Position numbers and translations under genes: made by a program. Below the pieces are notes generated by a model, which was not told where the DNA came from, did not search any database, and saw only the letters and a list, made by a program, of their open reading frames with translations. Below are positions 58,401-64,000 of a stretch of 64,000 bases of DNA, in pieces (positions within the stretch are counted from its first letter, which is position 1; each line of letters begins with the position of its first letter). The DNA is from Pseudomonas sp. LD120 (GTDB taxonomy: Bacteria; Pseudomonadota; Gammaproteobacteria; Pseudomonadales; Pseudomonadaceae): positions 496,001-560,000 of the forward strand of contig NZ_WVHL01000002.1 of assembly GCF_009861525.1 (NCBI RefSeq), in the 5' to 3' direction.

Positions 58401-58770
58401 GCTGAAACCAGGGGTGTTGATCGGAGGTGTGATTGATCACCAGTTCGGTGATCACCCGCAGCTCACGCTTGTGGGCCTCGGCGATGAAGCGCCGGGCATC
58501 GGCCAGGGTGCCGTAGTCCGGGCTGACCCCGCGGTACTCGGCAATGTCGTAGCCGTCATCGCGGCGCGGCGAGGGGTAGAACGGCAACAGCCAGATGGTG
58601 TTGACCCCCAGGTCCTTGATGTAGTCGAGCTTGGCGATCAGCCCGGGAAAATCGCCGATTCCGTCGTTGTTGGAATCGAAATAGGACTTCACATGCACCT
58701 GGTAAATCACCGCGTCCTTGTACCACAGCGGGTCCTTGATAAAGGTCGCTGAGCGGGGTTTCTTGGCCAT
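55423..58770 (-). CDS. treS: Trehalose synthase-maltokinase fusion (TreS-Mak)
   Basis: This 1115-aa two-function enzyme combines two steps. Residues 1 to about 540 are a GH13 trehalose synthase that interconverts trehalose and maltose ([20 protein letters not shown] and [17 protein letters not shown]). The remainder is a maltokinase of Pep2/Mak type, with [20 protein letters not shown] and [14 protein letters not shown] holding the phosphotransfer Asp residues. The fusion turns trehalose into maltose-1-phosphate, the GlgE donor. Such fusions are common in proteobacteria. AGGAG precedes the ATG. It lies between glgE (147 bp upstream) and glgB (overlapping). Confidence 0.95.
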   Translation of the reverse strand: MAKKPRSATFIKDPLWYKDAVIYQVHVKSYFDSNNDGIGDFPGLIAKLDYIKDLGVNTIWLLPFYPSPRRDDGYDIAEYRGVSPDYGTLADARRFIAEAHKRELRVITELVINHTSDQHPWFQRARKAKPGSAARNFYVWSDDEQKYAGTRIIFLDTEKSNWTWDPVAGQYFWHRFYSHQPDLNFDNPQVMKAVLSVMRYWLDMGIDGLRLDAIPYLIERDGTNNENLPETHDVLKRIRAEIDAHYPDRMLLAEANQWPEDTQLYFGQSHKGDSGDECHMAFHFPLMPRMYMALAQEDRFPITDILRQTPEIPANCQWAIFLRNHDELTLEMVTDKERDYLWNYYAADRRARINLGIRRRLAPLMERDRRRIELLNSLLLSMPGTPTLYYGDEIGMGDNIYLGDRDGVRTPMQWSIDRNGGFSRADPASLVLPPIMDPLYGYQSVNVETQAGDPHSLLNWTRRMLAVRKQSKAFGRGSLKMLSPSNRRILAYTREYTAPDGKQEIILCVANVSRSAQAAELDLSAFAGMVPVEMLGGNAFPPIGQLHFLLTLAPYGFYWFVLAAENQMPSWHVEPAQALPDFTTLVLKKRLEELLEAPSRTTLEHNVLPNWLPKRRWFAGKDCAIEHARIVYGVRFGDPQHPVLLSEIEVSSEGQKHCYQLPFGLLAEDQISAALPQQLAMARVRRGRQVGLITDAFALDSFVRNVLLALQAQTCVDSSEGQLRFAGSERLAELGLHGESEVRYLSAEQSNSSVVVGASLVLKLIRKVAGGIHPELEMGAFLTAAGFAHIAPLLGSVTRRDEHGEDHLLMIAQGYLSNQGNAWEWTQNNLERAIRDEQADAMSEQDQHYNALGELKDFAALLGRRLGDMHMLLAAPSDNPDFAPQVSSVKDTQAWNRQVAEQLERGLQRLKQRQSELSPGDQQQVKRLLQHKVQILGYIQQLAEQLVGGLRIRVHGDLHLGQVLVIKGDAYLIDFEGEPARPLAERRGKHSPYKDVCGVLRSFDYAAAMALETSVVDGSHSAEVARRRVVRRYLEEARQTFVQAYQLATANLAHGWRHPTAAQAAVALFSLEKAAYELAYEAENRPAWLHVPLHGLVGLLSELEPFSDRERGGEQ

Positions 58771-58916
58771 GTCGACTCCTAAAAGAAAATGAATGATGCG
58801 GGGCCCGCTTGCCGGAACCCGCGACGACTATCGCCACCGCGTCTCGCCTAGAAGCGAGCGTGGCAGCGCAGGCGTCGGCCGGCGCCGCGCGGGGCCCGTC
58901 GTCGCCCAGTCGCCAC

Positions 58917-60911
58917 CTACCCCGGGGTGATGCGCCAGATACCGAAGGGCTGGGCCGGTTCCAGGCGCATGAATTGGGTCTTGCCGTACCAGGTCCAGCG
59001 GTGGCCGTTCATCAGGTCTTCGCCCTGGGTCTGGGCCTCGTCAGGCAGGCCCATTTCCCACAGCGGCAACTCGAAGTGCGCCTCCTGGACGTTAAATGGG
59101 TCGAGGTTGACGGCCACCAGTACGAAGTTGTCGCCCTCGGCGCTGCGCTTGCCGAAGTACAGGATCTGGTCGTTCCAGGCGTTGTACAGCTTGAGCCCTA
59201 GGTGGCTGTGCAGCGCCGGGTTCTGCCGACGGATGCGGTTGAGTTGGGCGATCTCGGCAATGATGTTGCCCGGCGCGCTGAAATCCCGCTGGCGGATCTC
59301 GTACTTCTCCGAATCCAGGTACTCCTCCTTACCCGGCACCGGCGCCGCCTCGCACAGCTCGAACCCCGAATACATGCCCCACAGCCCCGAGCCCATGGTG
59401 GCCAGCGCTGCGCGGATCAGAAACCCGGGACGCCCCGAGTGATGCAGAAACCCTGGGTTGATGTCCGGGGTGTTAACGAAGAAGTTCGGCCGGAAGCACT
59501 CGCGCCAGGGCGACTGATTGAGTTCGCTGAAATAGCTGGCCAGCTCGCTCTTGGTGTTGCGCCAGGTGAAATAGGTGTAGCTCTGGGAGTACCCGACCTT
59601 GCCCAGGCGCGCCATCATCGCCGGGGTGGTGAAGGCTTCGGCGAGGAAGATCACCTGCGGGTACTGGGCGCGCACGTCGGCAATCAGCCATTGCCAGAAC
59701 GGCAGCGGCTTGGTGTGCGGGTTGTCGACGCGAAACAGCGTCACCCCCTCCTTAACCCAGCCGACCACGATGTCTCGCAGTTCCAGCCACAGGCTGGGAA
59801 TGGCCTCGGCGGCATAGAAGTCGACATTGACGATGTCCTGGTACTTCTTCGGCGGGTTCTCGGCGTATTTGATGGTGCCGTCCGGGCGCCAGTTGAACCA
59901 GCCCGGATGCTGCTTGAGCCAGGGATGGTCCTGAGAACACTGAATGGCAAAATCCAGGGCGATCTCCAGGCCGTGGTCGGCGGCGGCGGCCACCAGCCGG
60001 CGAAAGTCTTCGCGACTGCCCAACTGCGGATGGATGGTCTCGTGACCGCCCTCCTCGCTGCCAATGGCATAAGGGCTGCCGGGGTCGTCCGGTCCGGCGC
60101 TGAGTGCGTTGTTGCGGCCCTTGCGGTAACGGCGGCCGATGGGGTGGATGGGCGGGAAGTACAGCACATCAAACCCCATGTCACGGATCATCGACAGCCG
60201 AGAGTGCACATCATCGAAAGTGCCGTGGCGACCGGGATGATCGGTGACCGAGCGCGGAAACAGCTCGTACCAACTGGCAAACTGCGCCCGTTCACGCTCC
60301 ACGTCCACGGGGTATTCGGGGCTCAGGCTCAGGTAGGGACGCTGGTCGGCCTCGGCCATCAGTCGCGCGCTGCTGTCACTGAGCAACAACGCCACCTGTT
60401 CGGTTTCCAGCAAACCGGCCAACTGCCGCTGCAACGCCAGCAGTTGCTCGCGCAAGGCACCTTCGCTGCGTTCGGCGGCCTGCTCGACCTGCAGCCGCCC
60501 TTCCTGCAGTTCCAGGCTTACCGGCACCCCGGCCAGGTGTTTTTTCTCCAGCTCATGGCAGAAGCTGGCGAACTGATCGATCCAGGCTTCGATACAGAAC
60601 CGGTAGCGGCCCACGGACGGCACCGCAAACCGCCCCAGCCAGCCATCATTGCCCTGTTCCTCAAGTGCCTGGTTGTACCAATGCGTTTGCTGTTCGGTAC
60701 GCCAGCGCACTCTCACCGCCAACTTGTCGTGGCCGTCGCTGAAGACCTTGCAGCCCACCTCGATCGTCTGCCCGGCCACCGCCTTGACCGCGAACTGCCC
60801 ATCATCGAGCACCGGGCGGGTGCTTTCGATGGCGATGCGCGGCAGCAGCAAGGCCTGGACCAAGGGCAAACGCGTTGAGTATTGCTGTTGAGTTGATTTC
60901 TCTGCAGTCAT
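58917..60911 (-). CDS. glgE: Alpha-1,4-glucan:maltose-1-phosphate maltosyltransferase GlgE
   Basis: This 664-aa GH13_3 enzyme adds maltosyl units from maltose-1-phosphate to alpha-glucan. The N-terminal immunoglobulin-like and helical domains (about 1-210) are typical. The catalytic part has VLYFPPIHPIGRRYRKGRNN, VTLFRVDNPHTKPLPFWQWL (nucleophile Asp) and VIFLAEAFTTPAMMARLGKV (acid/base Glu). ATG 60911 gives the normal length. It is the first gene of the - strand glgE-treS-glgB unit. The 147-bp gap to treS may carry a second promoter or attenuating structure. Confidence 0.96.
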   Translation of the reverse strand: MTAEKSTQQQYSTRLPLVQALLLPRIAIESTRPVLDDGQFAVKAVAGQTIEVGCKVFSDGHDKLAVRVRWRTEQQTHWYNQALEEQGNDGWLGRFAVPSVGRYRFCIEAWIDQFASFCHELEKKHLAGVPVSLELQEGRLQVEQAAERSEGALREQLLALQRQLAGLLETEQVALLLSDSSARLMAEADQRPYLSLSPEYPVDVERERAQFASWYELFPRSVTDHPGRHGTFDDVHSRLSMIRDMGFDVLYFPPIHPIGRRYRKGRNNALSAGPDDPGSPYAIGSEEGGHETIHPQLGSREDFRRLVAAAADHGLEIALDFAIQCSQDHPWLKQHPGWFNWRPDGTIKYAENPPKKYQDIVNVDFYAAEAIPSLWLELRDIVVGWVKEGVTLFRVDNPHTKPLPFWQWLIADVRAQYPQVIFLAEAFTTPAMMARLGKVGYSQSYTYFTWRNTKSELASYFSELNQSPWRECFRPNFFVNTPDINPGFLHHSGRPGFLIRAALATMGSGLWGMYSGFELCEAAPVPGKEEYLDSEKYEIRQRDFSAPGNIIAEIAQLNRIRRQNPALHSHLGLKLYNAWNDQILYFGKRSAEGDNFVLVAVNLDPFNVQEAHFELPLWEMGLPDEAQTQGEDLMNGHRWTWYGKTQFMRLEPAQPFGIWRITPG

Positions 60912-61116
60912 CGAGCATCACCCCTTTCACACGTCTTCGACGCTCTGGTTGTGGGGCTTGCAGGGCCCCGGTGAATCAATGCACTTAGTTTCCGAACCAC
61001 AGCCCTTGGCGAAAGTTCAGCGCAATTGGTCGCTCAAGTACTGGGAATCTAGTTCACGCCGGCCCGCCCCACCGCAAGAGCCCGTGCAACTGCAAGCACA
61101 AAAGAGGCCATCCTCG

Positions 61117-61343
61117 ATGAACATCCCGATCCCGGCAGCCCCCCCAATCCGCGTATCGCCCGCCCCAAGCTGCGCCCCAGCGAACCACCACCGCTGCCCG
61201 AGCAAGAGCCGCCCGGATCCACCCCGCCAGCCAAAGGCGATCCGCCCGGCACCAAACCGCCCGTGGTGATCACTGCACCGCCTGCGCGCCCCTCTGATCG
61301 GCAAGCCCCGACAAACCTGAGCAAGACCAAGGAGGCACCCACC
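61117..61343 (+). pseudogene. Proline-rich leader ORF, apparently frameshifted
   Basis: ATG 61117 opens MNIPIPAAPP, after which the frame becomes non-protein-like and ends at 61269. In the -1 frame, entered inside a run of seven C (61139-61145), the reading is NPRIARPKLRPSEPPPLPEQ then EPPGSTPPAKGDPPGTKPPV. This proline/acid-rich sequence resembles a small family in Pseudomonas. An eighth C would join the two. The -1 frame runs on without a stop into the DUF3203 start at 61344. Evidence is composition and resemblance only. Confidence 0.4.
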
Positions 61344-61577
61344 ATGAGCCTGCGCATCGACAACCAGACCTGTTACTTCGACACCGACACCCTCCATGAA
61401 CGCCTGCCCGCCAACACCGTCACGGTGATCACCGACAGTGACAAACCGATGTCCGCGGTGGAGGTTGCCGGCCAACGGATCCACATCACCGAAGCACAAG
61501 CCGGCGCATTGACCGTAGCAGGCGCTACCGCCGGTCGACGCTATCTGCGCGCCACCGATGGTGATTCGGTGATTTGA
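61344..61577 (+). CDS. DUF3203 family protein
   Basis: This 77-aa protein starts MSLRIDNQTCYFDTDTLHER and continues as a beta-rich small domain ending in RRYLRATDGDSVI. It matches the DUF3203 family of small Pseudomonas proteins, whose role is unknown. AAGGAGG lies 8 bases before the ATG, deciding the start even though the frame remains open upstream through the proline-rich segment. A long perfect hairpin follows the stop. Confidence 0.8.
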   Translation: MSLRIDNQTCYFDTDTLHERLPANTVTVITDSDKPMSAVEVAGQRIHITEAQAGALTVAGATAGRRYLRATDGDSVI

Positions 61578-61597
61578 CTGATCTGGATCAGGGTCCC

Positions 61598-61628
61598 CCG
61601 CAAGCGCCTGTGCGGCAGGCGCTTGCGG
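61598..61628 (+). terminator. Perfect 13-bp hairpin after DUF3203
   Basis: CCGCAAGCGCCTG (61598-61610), loop TGCGG, CAGGCGCTTGCGG (61616-61628), starting 21 bp past the stop. This is a very stable stem; there is no T tract. Confidence 0.7.
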
Positions 61629-61719
61629 CCATCCCTGATGGTGCTTGAGGGGTGCAGCAAGTTGTCGCAGGGGGCTTGGAAAAGCTCATCTGATACGGTT
61701 TTTTATCAAATACCTGAGT

Positions 61720-61736
61720 CTGTTATGCAAACAGAT
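61720..61736. promoter_or_regulatory. Palindrome in the ccoG promoter region
   Basis: TCTGTT-ATGCA-AACAGA is a perfect 6-bp dyad, 49 bp before the ccoG start. The stretch just upstream (61690-61712) is AT-rich. It may be an operator. It does not match the TTGAT-N4-ATCAA box of FNR/Anr. Confidence 0.4.
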
Positions 61737-61784
61737 CCATGGTCATAGTTGCCCGGCCTGATGGAGGCTGATGAGCGAACGACC

Positions 61785-63200
61785 ATGAGCGAAAGAATCC
61801 CCGTCCGATTAGTAGAAACCTTCGAACCTTCACGCCCTACACAGATGAAGACGAAGACCACCGACAAACACGTTTACACCCGCAGTTTCACCGGCCTGTT
61901 CCGCACCCTGCGCATGAGCGGCGCGGGTTTCCTGTTCCTGCTGTTCTTCGGCACGGTCTGGTTGAACTGGGGCGGCCGCCAGGCGGTGCTCTGGGACCTG
62001 GCCGACAGCAAGTTCCACATCTTCGGCGCGACCTTCTGGCCTCAGGATTTCATCCTGCTCTCGGCGCTGCTGATCATCTGCGCCTTCGGCCTGTTCGCCA
62101 TCACGGTGTTCGCTGGTCGCGTGTGGTGCGGCTACACCTGTCCGCAAAGCTCATGGACTTGGCTGTTCATGTGGTGCGAAAAAGTCACCGAAGGCGAGCG
62201 TAACCAGCGGATCAAGCTGCAAGCCGCGCCCTGGAGCCTGAACAAACTGGCGCGCCGGGCGATGAAACACACCTTGTGGCTGGGCATCAGCCTGCTCACC
62301 GGTCTGACCTTCGTCGGCTACTTCACCCCGATCCGTCCCTTGGCCCAAGAGCTGCTGACCTTGCAGATCGGCGGCCTGAGCCTGTTCTGGGTGCTGTTCT
62401 TCGCCGCTGCCACCTACATCAACGCCGGCTGGCTGCGCGAAGCGGTGTGCATGCACATGTGCCCTTACGCACGCTTCCAGAGCGTGATGTTCGACAAGGA
62501 CACCCTGACCATTTCCTACAACCCGGCGCGCGGCGAAAGTCGCGGCCCGCGCAAGCGTGACGTGAAACCCGCCGACGTCGGCCTGGGCGACTGCATTGAC
62601 TGCCACTTGTGCGTGCAGGTCTGCCCTACCGGCATCGACATCCGCGACGGCCTGCAGATGGAGTGCATCGGTTGTGCGGCCTGTATCGACGCCTGTGATT
62701 CGATCATGGACAAAATGGGTTATGCCCGGGGCCTGATCGCCTACACCTCGGAACATGAGCTGCAAGGGGGCAAGACCCACCTGCTGCGGCCACGGCTGGT
62801 GGGCTACAGCGCGGTGCTGCTGGTAATGATCGGCGCCCTGGCCATGGCCCTGGTGCAGCGGCCGATGGTGTCGCTGGACGTAAGCAAGGACCGTGGCCTG
62901 TTCCGCGAGAACGCCCTGGGACAGATCGAGAACATCTACAGCCTGAAGATCATCAACAAGACCCAGGAACGCCAGCAGTACCGCCTGGCCCTGGTGAATG
63001 GCGATGGCTTCGAGCTGCAGGGCAAGACCGAACTGAGCCTGGCCCCGGGGGAAATCACCGACCTGCCGGTCTCGGTGGCGATGACCAGCGAGAAAGCGCA
63101 AAGCAGTTCCCAGGCCATCAGCTTCAAAGTCGCCGACAGCGATGACCCGAGCGTCTATGCGGTCGCTAAAAGCCGTTTTGTCGCACCGATGAACCGCTGA
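61785..63200 (+). CDS. ccoG: Cytochrome c oxidase accessory protein CcoG
   Basis: This 471-aa membrane-bound ferredoxin-like protein (also called FixG or RdxA) is needed for copper delivery to cbb3 oxidase; CcoG acts as a cupric reductase. Membrane helices start at about residue 45. A redox Cys site is in VWCGYTCPQSSWTWLFMWCE. The 4Fe-4S pair is in CIDCHLCVQVCPTGIDIRDG and MECIGCAACIDACDSIMDKM. A C-terminal immunoglobulin-like periplasmic domain ends the protein. The start is ambiguous: 61785 was chosen, but ATG 61761 and TTG 61749 are in frame. A five-codon ORF (61771-61788) overlaps 61785. No ccoNOP genes are adjacent, so this may be a second paralogue. Confidence 0.9.
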   Translation: MSERIPVRLVETFEPSRPTQMKTKTTDKHVYTRSFTGLFRTLRMSGAGFLFLLFFGTVWLNWGGRQAVLWDLADSKFHIFGATFWPQDFILLSALLIICAFGLFAITVFAGRVWCGYTCPQSSWTWLFMWCEKVTEGERNQRIKLQAAPWSLNKLARRAMKHTLWLGISLLTGLTFVGYFTPIRPLAQELLTLQIGGLSLFWVLFFAAATYINAGWLREAVCMHMCPYARFQSVMFDKDTLTISYNPARGESRGPRKRDVKPADVGLGDCIDCHLCVQVCPTGIDIRDGLQMECIGCAACIDACDSIMDKMGYARGLIAYTSEHELQGGKTHLLRPRLVGYSAVLLVMIGALAMALVQRPMVSLDVSKDRGLFRENALGQIENIYSLKIINKTQERQQYRLALVNGDGFELQGKTELSLAPGEITDLPVSVAMTSEKAQSSSQAISFKVADSDDPSVYAVAKSRFVAPMNR

Positions 63201-63212
63201 GCCTCTAGAATG

Positions 63213-63250
63213 CCGTGGCGAGGGAGCCTGCTTGCGTCCCTGGGCCACGG
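63213..63250. repeat. REP-like hairpin after ccoG
   Basis: CCGTGGC (63213-63219), AGGGA (63221-63225), then TCCCT (63237-63241) and GCCACGG (63244-63250) form a nested imperfect stem around GCCTGCTTGCG. This strongly resembles the GTGGCGAGGGAGC-type repetitive extragenic palindromes of P. fluorescens. It is the only such element seen here. It could also act as terminator for ccoG. Confidence 0.6.
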
Positions 63251-63333
63251 GAATCCTGTACTCGACGTCGCCATGGGCAACTCCATGGCCGTCGAGCCCC
63301 CGACCCACTCGCCCCCCTGAACCCCCAGACCCG

Positions 63334-64000
63334 ATGACCAGACTGGATCTTGCCCCGCAGATGAAACGCTACGAAAAATTCGCCGACGACATCGCCGAAC
63401 TGATCCGTTCCGGAGTCCTCGGCCCTGGCCAGCGCGTGCCGTCGGTGCGCTACGCCAGCCAGACCTACGGGGTCAGCCCGTCAACGGTGTTTCAAGCCTA
63501 TTACCTGCTGGAGCGTCGCGGTCTGATCCGTGCCCGCCCGCGCTCCGGTTACTTCGTCAATGCTCACGCACCGAGCCCATTCTCCGAGCCGGTGATCAGT
63601 AGCGAAGTCAACGAATCCACCGAAGTCGATGTCAGCGAACTGGTGTTCTCGGTGCTCGACTCGATCAAGGACCCGAGCACCGTGCCCTTCGGCTCAGCCT
63701 TCCCCAGCCCGACCCTGTTCCCCCTGCAACGCCTGTCCCGTTCCCTGGCCAGCGCCAGCCGCGAGATGGACCCGCGGGTGGTGGTCACCGACATGTCCCC
63801 GGGCAACCCGCAACTGCGCCGCCAGATCGCCCTGCGCTACATGGTCGCCGGGCTGATGCTGCCCATGGAGGAGCTGCTGATCACCAACGGCGCCCTGGAG
63901 GCGCTGAACCTGTGCCTGCAGGCCGTGACCGAGCCCGGCGACCTGGTGGCCATCGAGGCCCCGGCCTTCTATGCCAGCCTGCAAGTGCTGGAACGGCTCA
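63334..64000 (+). CDS. MocR-type regulator (GntR HTH plus aminotransferase-like domain), partial
   Basis: The gene runs off the window after 222 codons. The N-terminal part has a GntR winged helix (AELIRSGVLGPGQRVPSVRY, then YGVSPSTVFQAYYLLERRGL). A linker follows, then the start of a fold-type I aminotransferase-like domain (MSPGNPQLRRQIALRYMVAG and ITNGALEALNLCLQAV). This is the MocR/PdxR class, which bind pyridoxal phosphate and regulate amino-acid or vitamin metabolism. The lysine of the cofactor site would lie beyond the window. ATG 63361 is an alternative start. Confidence 0.88.
   Translation, partial: MTRLDLAPQMKRYEKFADDIAELIRSGVLGPGQRVPSVRYASQTYGVSPSTVFQAYYLLERRGLIRARPRSGYFVNAHAPSPFSEPVISSEVNESTEVDVSELVFSVLDSIKDPSTVPFGSAFPSPTLFPLQRLSRSLASASREMDPRVVVTDMSPGNPQLRRQIALRYMVAGLMLPMEELLITNGALEALNLCLQAVTEPGDLVAIEAPAFYASLQVLERL

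Noticed and set aside
60949..61269. 106-codon frame upstream of DUF3203
   Set aside because: Only its first codons after ATG 61117 look real; the remainder is out of frame with the more protein-like proline-rich reading.

Overview
The window looks like chromosome from a Pseudomonas of the fluorescens lineage. It is GC-rich with strongly GC-biased third positions. It carries pvdQ, a PtrA-like copper-linked peptide, dpkA, nhaB and the Pseudomonas-type trehalose/alpha-glucan cluster. No rRNA, tRNA, CRISPR array, phage or intact insertion sequence was seen. The species call is by protein recognition only.

Layout. (1) 1-5.7 kb, + strand: a DUF485/ActP solute symporter pair, the bifunctional phenylacetate ring-opening enzyme PaaZ, and the NhaB antiporter. 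(2) 5.9-8.4 kb, - strand: zwf and a short-form gnd as a two-gene pentose-phosphate operon. (3) 8.8-15.5 kb: a 60-aa coiled-coil protein, a phosphoethanolamine transferase, a PtrA-like secreted peptide, a heavy-metal type two-component system behind a MerR-type promoter, and a chromate transporter. (4) 15.6-24.3 kb: ZapE, a WYL regulator with a perfect palindrome upstream, a purine/uracil permease, a LEA-type lipoprotein, a MITE-like element, glutaminase, a ferric-reductase-like flavoprotein and a 14-TM MFS pump. (5) 24.4-36.6 kb: three LysR modules (next to the MFS pump, a nitrilase and an aldo/keto reductase), dpkA, a FecR-type anti-sigma factor facing pvdQ, a Fur-like winged-helix protein and several very small proteins. 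(6) 36.6-40.8 kb: an unrecognised 177-aa protein, a dCache chemoreceptor, and a DUF411/YqaA pair. (7) 41.3-60.9 kb: the alpha-glucan/trehalose cluster, with glgA-treZ-malQ-treY-DUF2934-glgX and a PIG-L deacetylase on + facing glgE-treS/mak-glgB on -. (8) 61-64 kb: DUF3203, ccoG and the 5' part of a MocR-type regulator.

The glucan cluster forms one connected network. GlgA, GlgE and GlgB make and branch alpha-glucan. GlgX and MalQ trim and rearrange it. TreY and TreZ convert its ends to trehalose. The TreS-maltokinase fusion turns trehalose into maltose-1-phosphate for GlgE. No glgC is present in the window.

The points most worth a second look are: a MerR/CadR-like operator with a 19-bp spacer before the two-component system; a 142-bp palindromic MITE that supplies part of the glsB stop codon; three one-base deletions (malQ, a GNAT gene and a proline-rich leader ORF) that are either real lesions or a shared assembly artefact; and several perfect palindromes in promoter regions.
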